From M55B167 sp046482825 (GTDB lineage Bacteria > Verrucomicrobiota > Kiritimatiellia > RFP12 > UBA1067): a stretch of DNA of 29,606 bases. This document shows, piece after piece, positions 23,628 to 29,606 of the stretch (position 1 is its first letter; every line of letters starts with the position of its first letter). Location: assembly GCA_046482825.1 (NCBI GenBank), contig JAWOEI010000068.1:1-29606 (forward strand). Direction: 5' to 3'. Under the pieces are notes generated by a model that saw only the letters and a program-made list of their open reading frames with translations, made no database searches and had not been told where the DNA came from. A program made the position numbers and the translations under genes.

Positions 23628-24602
23628 ATGAAAGTTCAATGCAGAATATGTCCGCGCATGTGTGAGATAGAAGAGGGCCGGACAGGTGCCTGTCGTGTAA
23701 GGGCCAATGTGAATGGCGAAATTATACCGCTCACATACGGAAAACCCTGTTCAATTGCCATTGATCCTGTGGAAAAGAAACCGCTCTATCATTTTTTGCC
23801 GGGCAGCAACATCCTGTCTGTCGGAACTGCTGGCTGCAATCTGCATTGCAAATTCTGTCAGAACTGGGAAATATCTCAATCAAGCCCGGAAGATCTTGCC
23901 ACCTATGACGTCGTTCCGAAGCAGCTGGTGGATTTTGCCGTGGAAAAGAAATGTCTATCCATTGCATATACTTATACCGATCCGACCGTATTCTATGAAT
24001 ACGCTTTCGATTGCTCGGTTCAGGCGCACGAGGTGGGGATAAAAAATGTGCTTGTCACAGCTGCATATATAAATCCCGGGCCTTGGCGCCGTATCTGCGG
24101 CGTCACAGATGCCGCCAATGTTGATCTCAAGGCTTTGTCGGAAAAGTTTTATCGCGATATATGCGGCGCTGAACTGAAACCGGTGCTGGATGCTCTGGTT
24201 GCCGCTAAAGAAATCGGAGTTATGCTTGAACTCACAAACCTTGTCATCCCGGGATTGAACGACAGCGATGCCGATCTTCAGAAACTCAGCCGCTGGGTTA
24301 AGGAGAACCTTGGAAAGGAAACGCCCCTGCACTTTTCACGGTTTTTCCCGCAGTATCGTATGACAGATCGCAATCCCACCTCCAAAGAGAGGTTGCAGAC
24401 AGCACGGGAAATCGCTTTGTCTGAGGGAATGAACTTTGTCTATATCGGTAATATAATCACTAAAGGAGCGGAAAACACAGTCTGCCCCTCATGCGGCGAA
24501 ATGTTGATTGAACGTTCCGGTTTTAATGTTTCCAAAAATATCCTTAAAAACGGAAAATGCCCGAAATGCGGCTGTGAAATATACGGGATATGGAATGGCT
24601 GA
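23628..24602 (+). CDS. amrS: AmmeMemoRadiSam-system radical SAM enzyme (PflA-like)
   Basis: A 324-residue radical SAM protein. The N-terminus KVQCRICPRMCEIEEGRTGACRVR is the cysteine-rich start of the AmrS/PflX-like group, here seen in shorter blocks. The [4Fe-4S] motif is CNLHCKFC (Cys70, Cys74, Cys77). The TIM-barrel motifs include YTYTDPTVFYEYAFD, NVLVTAAYINPGPW and LELTNLVIPGLND. The C-terminus has a four-cysteine zinc ribbon (CPSCG and CPKCGC). AmrS is usually found with AMMECR1 and MEMO proteins, neither of which is present here, and its substrate is unknown. AAGGAGG is an unusually long 15 bases from the ATG, while GCAGG is seven bases away. The stop codon overlaps the left direct repeat of a BIME. 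Confidence 0.9.
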   Translation: MKVQCRICPRMCEIEEGRTGACRVRANVNGEIIPLTYGKPCSIAIDPVEKKPLYHFLPGSNILSVGTAGCNLHCKFCQNWEISQSSPEDLATYDVVPKQLVDFAVEKKCLSIAYTYTDPTVFYEYAFDCSVQAHEVGIKNVLVTAAYINPGPWRRICGVTDAANVDLKALSEKFYRDICGAELKPVLDALVAAKEIGVMLELTNLVIPGLNDSDADLQKLSRWVKENLGKETPLHFSRFFPQYRMTDRNPTSKERLQTAREIALSEGMNFVYIGNIITKGAENTVCPSCGEMLIERSGFNVSKNILKNGKCPKCGCEIYGIWNG

Positions 24603-24776
24603 TGCATAATGCCGCATCTGCGAATCGGTGCACGGCGGGGTCACGGACCCTGCCCTACAGTAAAAATGCATTAGAACTGTAGCCGAGGTCCTTGACCTCG
24701 GAAGATGTATGATGCAAATTGCCGTAAATTTGACGATTTGTACCAATTCGCAGATGCGCCCGATGCATAATGCCGC
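24601..24776. repeat. BIME-like inverted REP pair bounded by direct and inverted repeats
   Basis: Two GTAG-footed palindromes face each other. The first reads on the minus strand with CTGTAG at 24660-24655 and 9-bp arms at 24634-24642 and 24646-24654 (one G-T pair). The second reads on the plus strand with CTGTAG at 24677-24682, arms CCGAGGTC and GACCTCGG (24683-24690, 24694-24701). Both have a 3-base loop and the core GGTC-N3-GACC seen at the other two loci. Outside them is a perfect 12-base inverted repeat, GCATCTGCGAAT (24614-24625 and 24746-24757). Outermost are 15-base direct repeats, GATGCATAATGCCGC (24601-24615 and 24762-24776). The layout suggests a non-autonomous mobile unit inserted after amrS. 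Confidence 0.8.
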
Positions 24777-24788
24777 CCCGCTGTTGTC

Positions 24789-24827
24789 TTGTCTTGATTT
24801 AAAAAATACTCTATACTCGGAAGTATT
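24789..24827 (+). promoter_or_regulatory. Promoter and possible operator of the WYL regulator
   Basis: -35 TTGTCT (24789-24794), a 17-base spacer and -10 TATACT (24812-24817). An inverted repeat AATACT (24805-24810) / AGTATT (24822-24827) brackets the -10 box, a natural place for autoregulatory binding. The promoter is clear. The operator role is inferred. Confidence 0.6.
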
Positions 24828-24846
24828 AGAATTGAGAGGAGACAGG

Positions 24847-25842
24847 ATGGCGGGAAATGTGCAGTTTGAAAGGCTATACCGGATTGAAAATCATATAAGA
24901 TCCTGTTCCAAAACCACCCGGAGAATGCTGGCTGAAAAACTGGAGGTCAGTATGCGTACAGTCCAGCGCGATCTTGATTTCATGAGAGACCGTCTGGAAG
25001 CGCCGCTGGAATATAATCAGGACAAGGGATTCTATTATTCGGAACCGGGGTGGCGCATACCTGATTTCACACTCAGTGAGCGGGATCTGTTTTCGCTGCT
25101 CATAGCCCGGCGGGCGGTGGCGCTTTATCGGGGCACGCCGGTAGCGGAGCGTCTGACGCACATATTCAATAAACTTGCCGGGGCCCTTTCGGATAAGATA
25201 GATATACACCCCGATTACCCCTCAGCCGGTATTCTCAGCTTTGCGCCGGAGCCGGTTCTGGAGGTGGATGAAAAAGTCTGGAGCCGTTTACTGGGGGCGA
25301 TACGGAACCGACGTTCCGTGCTCATGCGATACAATAGCCGCGGTTCTGCTGATGTAACAGAACGTCGGGTTGATCCTTATCACATTCTCAACATGCAGGG
25401 TGACTGGTATCTTTACGGCTGGGATTATCTGAGAGAACGTGTCAGTCAGTTCCTGCTGTATCGTATTGCTTCAATTAAAAAACTCAGGCACAGCTTTGAG
25501 GTGTCAGACACATTTGACATCAGAAAAATAACCGAGAGCAGTTTCGGCAGTTTCGGCAGTGCGGAACAGTTGAAGAATGTCCGTCTGCGTATAACAGGTG
25601 ACATGGGAGAGCTTTTAGCGGACAGGCAGTTTCATCCTCGACAGAAAGTCAGAAAGTTGAGTAACGGATTTGAAATTTCCTTTCCTGTCAGTTCAGCGGG
25701 CAGCAAACCGTTTTACAACGTCATACAGTGGATACTCAGCATGGGCCGCGATGTGGAAATCATCTCGCCGCAACAGCTTAGAACTCTAGTCCACCGCGAA
25801 ATTCTCGCAATGAAAAAAGTTATAGAAAAATCAAACCAGTGA
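24847..25842 (+). CDS. WYL-domain transcriptional regulator, CRISPR-associated
   Basis: A 331-residue regulator. The ATG at 24847 has AGAGGAG five bases upstream, and longer in-frame starts run into the repeat and promoter. Residues 8-60 are a DeoR/HTH_11-type winged helix (TTRRMLAEKLEVSMRTVQRD as recognition unit). Residues about 140-215 are a WYL domain, with GDWYLYGWDY (185-194) and FLLYRIASIKKL. Residues 225-331 are the C-terminal extension (WCX) that often mediates oligomer and DNA contacts. WYL proteins sense nucleic-acid or nucleotide ligands and frequently flank CRISPR-Cas and other defence genes. Here it is directly upstream of cas3 on the same strand, with a perfect palindrome between, so it likely controls the cas operon. 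The direction of regulation is unknown. Confidence 0.9.
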   Translation: MAGNVQFERLYRIENHIRSCSKTTRRMLAEKLEVSMRTVQRDLDFMRDRLEAPLEYNQDKGFYYSEPGWRIPDFTLSERDLFSLLIARRAVALYRGTPVAERLTHIFNKLAGALSDKIDIHPDYPSAGILSFAPEPVLEVDEKVWSRLLGAIRNRRSVLMRYNSRGSADVTERRVDPYHILNMQGDWYLYGWDYLRERVSQFLLYRIASIKKLRHSFEVSDTFDIRKITESSFGSFGSAEQLKNVRLRITGDMGELLADRQFHPRQKVRKLSNGFEISFPVSSAGSKPFYNVIQWILSMGRDVEIISPQQLRTLVHREILAMKKVIEKSNQ

Positions 25843-25859
25843 CACGTTCTGTCACTGGT
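25835..25859. promoter_or_regulatory. Perfect palindrome between WYL gene and cas3 (putative operator)
   Basis: ACCAGTGACA (25835-25844) and TGTCACTGGT (25850-25859) are exact inverted repeats around a 5-base spacer. The left arm overlaps the WYL stop codon. No T-run follows, which argues against a terminator. A possible extended -10 (TGGTATGCT, 25864-25872) lies just downstream, so a bound protein could block or activate cas transcription. Confidence 0.6.
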
Positions 25860-25863
25860 GGTG

Positions 25864-25872
25864 TGGTATGCT
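25864..25872 (+). promoter_or_regulatory. Possible extended -10 promoter of the cas operon
   Basis: TGGTATGCT is a TGn-extended -10 hexamer 36 bases ahead of cas3, with no good -35 box. A missing -35 and an adjacent palindrome are consistent with a regulator-dependent promoter. This is a weak call. Confidence 0.35.
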
Positions 25873-25907
25873 GACAGCAAAGATACGGATTTTGATTTGA
25901 GAAAATA

Positions 25908-28127
25908 ATGGATAAAGAGAAAAAATATTTTGCCCACTCTTTGGAAGGTCGACCTAAAGAAGAATGGCAGCCCTTGGAAAAGCATTTGGAGAATGTTGCA
26001 GAACTTGCGGCGGATTTTGCCAAACCGTTTGGTGGCGAAGAGTGGGCGCGGCTAGCTGGTCTGTGGCATGACTTGGGTAAATATGCCCCCGCTTTTCAGA
26101 GAAAGCTTGAGGGGGAAAGCATTCGGGTAGTGCATTCGGAAGCAGGCGGTCATTTGTCATCTGTTAAGGGTTGGAGAGGTGTGGACTGTGTTTTGTCCTG
26201 GCTCATTATGGGCCATCATGCGGGGTTGGCTGATTATTCGACAGATCAAACGGGCGCGAAAGCATTGGCTCCTAAAATGCGTGAGCCGCATCGGTCTGAC
26301 TTTATTTTTGAAAGTGTGCCTGATGTCATTTTTAATCAACCAATTCCCTCGATGCCTACTATGTATGCCAATCAAGAGCAGTTTCCCGATCAAGCCTTTT
26401 TTATTCGAATGCTCTATTCCTGCTTAGTGGATGCTGATTTTCTGGATACAGAGTCATTTATGGATTCAACTAAAGGTGCTAAGCGTGCGGGTGATGTTAG
26501 TATAATAGAAGAACTGCTTAATAGTTTTGATGAGCATATGCTGCAGTTTTCCAATACAACTGGCTTGGTTAATGAATGCCGTGCACTGGTTTTATCACAG
26601 TGTCGGGCTGCTGCTAGTCAACAAGGTGTGTTTTCATTGACTGTTCCAACAGGTGGCGGAAAAACATTGGCATCGTTGGCATTTGCATTGCGTCATGCAG
26701 TGACTTATAAAAAAAGACGGATTGTTTATGTAATTCCTTATACGAGCATTATTGAACAGACTGCGGAGGTTTTTCGGTCAATTCCAGGCTTTTCTCATGC
26801 TGTATTGGAGCATCATTCAAACCTTGTTTGGGATGGTGAGTGTGAGGATGAACAATTGACCAAGAGGTTGGCAATGGAGAACTGGGATGCGCCTGTCATT
26901 GTTACAACCAGTGTGCAGTTTTTTGAGTCGTTATATGCAAATAAAAGTAGTCGATGTAGAAAATTGCATAACCTAACGGACAGTGTTGTTGTTTTTGATG
27001 AAGCTCAATGCCTGCCCCCTGCATTCTTACGCCCCTGCGTTTTTGCTATTCGTGAACTTTCACGCCACTATGGTGTTACCCCTGTTTTATGTACTGCAAC
27101 ACAGCCCGTGCTTGATAAAAAAGAATCCTTTGATTTTGTTTTCAAGGAGGGGTTCAAAAATGTTACTGAAATTATTACTGAACCTGATGAACTTTTTTAT
27201 AAATTGTCACGTGTGCGTGTGGAGTGTCTCTACGATTTGGAGCCAACAGAACTTGTCGATTTAGCTGGTAAATTAATGGAAGAGGATCAGTCATTACTTT
27301 GTATCGTTAATCGAAAAGCGGATGCGAGGGAGTTAGCTGGATTGCTTCCCGAGGATCAGGTGATTCATCTATCAACAAATATGTGTGCGGCTCATCGACT
27401 AGAGGTTTTTGCTAATATTAAAAGGCGTTTAGGTGATGGTGAGCGCATTTTAACAATCAGCACTTCGTTAGTTGAGGCGGGTGTTGATTTAGATTTTCCA
27501 ATTGTCTATCGTGCTCTTGCTGGATTGGACTCTATTGCACAGGCTGCCGGACGTTGTAATCGCGAAGGAAAGCTGAATTATGGTCGCACAGTTATATTTA
27601 TGCCGGAAGAGCAACCTGATTATGTAAAACCTGCCGCCTCAATTGCAGTTGATTATTTACGCCCTGATCGTCTTGATTGTATATTTTTGCCAAAAACTTT
27701 CAGTAAATATTTTAATGAGTATTTCTTTATGAAGGGTACCAAGGCTCTTGATGATCAGGGTATTTTGGAATTGTTACCTCCTGAAACTGAAGAGATCTGC
27801 TTTCAGACAGCCGCTGAAAAATTCCGTTTGATTGATAGTGATTGGCAGATCTCGATTGTCGTCCCATATGGAGAATCGGGTGAGTTGATTGATAGATTGG
27901 TTGATGAACGCTGGAATGCAAAGAAACTGTGTCGGAAACTGCAGTGCTTCACTGTCAATATTCCACGTAATGCGTTTACTACATTACTTGAAGGAGATTA
28001 CATTCATGAAGTGCAAGGATTTGAAGGTCTTTACAGTTTGCATACCAAACAATTATATGATGAACGGTTCGGATTTGTGACACCAGATAACATTGACTGT
28101 TTTGGCTGGGAGGATTTAATTACATGA
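25908..28127 (+). CDS. cas3: CRISPR-associated helicase-nuclease Cas3 (type I-C)
   Basis: Cas3 is recruited by Cascade to degrade target DNA. The 739-residue protein has an N-terminal HD nuclease domain with His26, HDLGK (54-58), His82 and GHHAG (102-106). An SF2 helicase follows: Walker A VPTGGGKT with Lys252, DEAQ (364-367) as Walker B in place of DEAH, CTATQP (motif III) and QAAGRCNREGK (motif VI). The C-terminal domain follows from about residue 600. HD and helicase are in one chain, and all key residues appear intact. The DEAQ form and the cas5-cas8c genes behind it fit subtype I-C. The gene is visibly more AT-rich than upstream genes. The ribosome binding site (GAGAAA) is weak. Confidence 0.95.
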   Translation: MDKEKKYFAHSLEGRPKEEWQPLEKHLENVAELAADFAKPFGGEEWARLAGLWHDLGKYAPAFQRKLEGESIRVVHSEAGGHLSSVKGWRGVDCVLSWLIMGHHAGLADYSTDQTGAKALAPKMREPHRSDFIFESVPDVIFNQPIPSMPTMYANQEQFPDQAFFIRMLYSCLVDADFLDTESFMDSTKGAKRAGDVSIIEELLNSFDEHMLQFSNTTGLVNECRALVLSQCRAAASQQGVFSLTVPTGGGKTLASLAFALRHAVTYKKRRIVYVIPYTSIIEQTAEVFRSIPGFSHAVLEHHSNLVWDGECEDEQLTKRLAMENWDAPVIVTTSVQFFESLYANKSSRCRKLHNLTDSVVVFDEAQCLPPAFLRPCVFAIRELSRHYGVTPVLCTATQPVLDKKESFDFVFKEGFKNVTEIITEPDELFYKLSRVRVECLYDLEPTELVDLAGKLMEEDQSLLCIVNRKADARELAGLLPEDQVIHLSTNMCAAHRLEVFANIKRRLGDGERILTISTSLVEAGVDLDFPIVYRALAGLDSIAQAAGRCNREGKLNYGRTVIFMPEEQPDYVKPAASIAVDYLRPDRLDCIFLPKTFSKYFNEYFFMKGTKALDDQGILELLPPETEEICFQTAAEKFRLIDSDWQISIVVPYGESGELIDRLVDERWNAKKLCRKLQCFTVNIPRNAFTTLLEGDYIHEVQGFEGLYSLHTKQLYDERFGFVTPDNIDCFGWEDLIT

Positions 28128-28147
28128 TGAGCTTAGGAGGAATATGT

Positions 28148-28810
28148 ATGGATAAAAGTAACCCTTTCCGGTTGCGGGTTACCGGTGAAAATGCCTGTTT
28201 TACGCGCCCTGAAATGAAAGTAGAGCGCGTGTCGTATGATGTAATGACCCCTTCTGCCGCTCGTGGTATTCTGGAGGCGATTCTGTGGAAGCCTGCCATC
28301 AAGTGGAAAATCCTGCAAATTGATGTTCTCAAACCCATTAAATGGGAATCTGTTCGTCGGAATGAGGTGGGCAAAAGGATGGGAAAACCTTCAGCTGCGC
28401 ACATGGGGGGAGGAAAACATAAAGCTATAGAGATCTTAATTGAAAAGGAGCGGCAGCAAAGAGCAGGGCTGTTTTTAAAAGATGTTGATTATGTGATACA
28501 TGCAGAGTTTGAAATGACTGAACTGGTGGGGAATGATGAGAATGTAACAAAATTTGAGCAGATGTTTCTACGACGTGCTTCGCAGGGCCAATGTTTTCAG
28601 CGTCCTTATTTTGGTTGTCGTGAGTTTCCCGTATATTTTGAATTGATTAAACTCAAAGACCTGTTGCCTGAGCCCATTGAAGAAACACGAGATCTTGGTT
28701 GGATGCTATATGATATGGATTATTGTGGAAAAGAGCCCATGCCTCAATTTTTCCATGCTCATCTTAAAAGTGGTTCAATCGACTTACGCAATGTGGAGGT
28801 GCGGTCATGA
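28148..28810 (+). CDS. cas5c: Type I-C Cas5 (Cas5d), crRNA-processing Cascade subunit
   Basis: In subtype I-C, Cas5 replaces Cas6. It cleaves the CRISPR transcript and stays bound to the 5' handle in Cascade. The 220-residue protein has the family stretches VSYDVMTPSAARGILEAI, VLKPIKWESVRRNEV, LKDVDYVIHAEFEM and GQCFQRPYFGCREFPVYFE. I chose the ATG at 28148 because AGGAGG (28135-28140) is seven bases upstream. An earlier in-frame ATG at 28124 overlaps the cas3 stop. In Bacillus halodurans Cas5d the proposed catalytic residues are Tyr46, Lys116 and His117. By eye these align with Leu46, Lys135 and Phe136 here, so two of three would differ. The alignment is from memory. Confidence 0.9.
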   Translation: MDKSNPFRLRVTGENACFTRPEMKVERVSYDVMTPSAARGILEAILWKPAIKWKILQIDVLKPIKWESVRRNEVGKRMGKPSAAHMGGGKHKAIEILIEKERQQRAGLFLKDVDYVIHAEFEMTELVGNDENVTKFEQMFLRRASQGQCFQRPYFGCREFPVYFELIKLKDLLPEPIEETRDLGWMLYDMDYCGKEPMPQFFHAHLKSGSIDLRNVEVRS

Positions 28811-29606
28811 TTTTACAGGCTCTTTCACAATATTACCAGCGGTTGCTGGCTGATCCAGACGCCGATATTGCTCCATTCGGTTTTGAAAAGAAGGCCATAG
28901 ATTTTCTAATAATCATCGCGCAGAACGGTGAGTTTAAGGGATTGCGTGATTTAAGGCAAGGTGAAGGAAAAAAGAAAAAAGGACGTTTGACCCGTGTTCC
29001 AAGAGGAGTGAAACGTTCTTCGGGCGTAGCTTCTAATTTGTTGTGGGATACCGTTCCGTATGCATTGGGTCATCTTCCGAGAGTGGATAAACAGGGCAAG
29101 TTACTTTACAAGGGTAAAGGCGTGAATAGGCGGTTGGACCTGAGTAAGTCAAAAAACGAAATTAAGAAGATGCGTGCCCGTTTACCAAACCAACAATCCG
29201 CGTTCTTAGAAAAAATCAAATCAGCTTTTGTAAACTGCGAGGATGATGGAGTTAAAGCTCTAGTTCGTTTTTTGCGTGTGGCTGATTTTTCTACATTATT
29301 TAATCACCCTCTCTGGCAAGAAGTTGAAGAGCAAGCTGGTAACATTACTTTCGCATTAGAGGGAGGCGATCTTATATGCCAACGTCCTGCAGTTATTAAC
29401 GGGATAGTAGCACAGGCAAAACCAAAGGCAGGTGGACGTATTTGTGCTGTTTCTGGTGAAGAAGATGAATTGGCTGAACTTCATACTGTAATTAAAGGAG
29501 TTTGGGGCGCACAGTCATCCGGTGCAAACATTGTTTCATTCAACCTTGATGCATTTAGAGTTTTAAAATTGGCAAAAGAACTAAGCAAAATAAGCATAAA
29601 AACTAA
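28807..29606 (+). CDS. cas8c: Type I-C Cas8c (Csd1), large Cascade subunit, partial
   Basis: Cas8c recognises the PAM in the I-C Cascade. The start ATG overlaps the cas5 stop by four bases (ATGA), and the frame is open to the right edge (266 full codons of a protein usually near 600). Family features are the N-terminus MILQALSQYYQRLLADPD, PFGFEKKAIDFLI, and RICAVSGEEDELAELH followed by IKGVWGAQSSGANIVSFN and LDAF. After LDAFR the family normally reads SYGKEQSxNAP. Here the frame gives VLKLAKELSKI, although fragments of the expected codons (GGCAAA, GAAC, AAGC) are still present with extra bases between. Several small indels in the last ~45 bases are the simplest explanation. Confidence 0.88.
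   Translation, partial: MILQALSQYYQRLLADPDADIAPFGFEKKAIDFLIIIAQNGEFKGLRDLRQGEGKKKKGRLTRVPRGVKRSSGVASNLLWDTVPYALGHLPRVDKQGKLLYKGKGVNRRLDLSKSKNEIKKMRARLPNQQSAFLEKIKSAFVNCEDDGVKALVRFLRVADFSTLFNHPLWQEVEEQAGNITFALEGGDLICQRPAVINGIVAQAKPKAGGRICAVSGEEDELAELHTVIKGVWGAQSSGANIVSFNLDAFRVLKLAKELSKISIKT

Noticed and set aside
24709..24846. A longer N-terminus for the WYL regulator
   Set aside because: The extension would start inside the BIME, cross the promoter, and ignore the good ribosome binding site before 24847. Family members begin near the shorter start.
25843..25907. Reading the 25835-25859 palindrome as an intrinsic terminator
   Set aside because: No T-run follows on either strand within several bases. 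A regulatory site fits better, though partial termination is not excluded.
24601..29606. A CRISPR repeat-spacer array
   Set aside because: No direct repeats of CRISPR length with regular spacers are visible. The 15-base direct repeats here belong to the REP-pair element.

Overview
The window looks like a chromosomal contig from a Gram-negative bacterium of the PVC superphylum, most likely Lentisphaerota or Kiritimatiellota. The evidence is a bacterial V/A-type ATPase operon of the Chlamydia/Lentisphaera kind that carries the DUF2764 gene, a Minf_1886-family protein, GlnRS, Lgt and a YdbH/YnbE/YdbL envelope-lipid set. Taxonomy is an inference from gene content. No rRNA, tRNA or CRISPR repeat array is visible.

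Region 1 (1-5929, minus strand) is the V-ATPase operon, read E, DUF2764, A, B, D, I. Its genes overlap or lie close together, a near-consensus promoter precedes subunit E, and subunit I runs off the left edge. Region 2 (5969-7525) holds lgt, divergent from an exported 3D-domain protein. Region 3 (7526-18000) is housekeeping on the plus strand: glnS, a parvulin-type PPIase, hemL, panC, a LarE-type sulfur transferase, rplU-rpmA-obg with a strong promoter and a leader hairpin, and a TPR protein. Region 4 (17471-19154, minus) is HIT protein, Minf_1886 protein and amidohydrolase. Region 5 (19351-22509, plus) is a ydbH-ynbE-ydbL equivalent, whose products probably bridge inner and outer membranes in phospholipid transport. 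It is interrupted by a repeat. Region 6 (22627-24602) has an unknown exported protein and an AmrS-type radical SAM enzyme. Region 7 (24847 to the right edge) is a WYL regulator followed by the first genes of a type I-C CRISPR-Cas operon, cas3-cas5-cas8c. The cas genes look more AT-rich than the rest, which suggests horizontal acquisition.

Three intergenic spaces (7539-7722, 21643-21822, 24601-24776) carry one family of GTAG-footed palindromes. They resemble REP/BIME elements mobilised by RAYT (TnpA-REP) transposases. Two of these loci are about 180-bp composite repeats sharing a perfect 27-bp lead and a 53-bp repeat period. The third is an inverted REP pair bounded by 12-bp inverted and 15-bp direct repeats.

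The most notable points are this repeat family, the ydbH-ynbE-ydbL set split by one copy, a perfect 10-bp-arm palindrome between the WYL regulator and cas3, a Cas5 that appears to lack two of three reported catalytic residues, and apparent indels in the last ~45 bases that disrupt cas8c.
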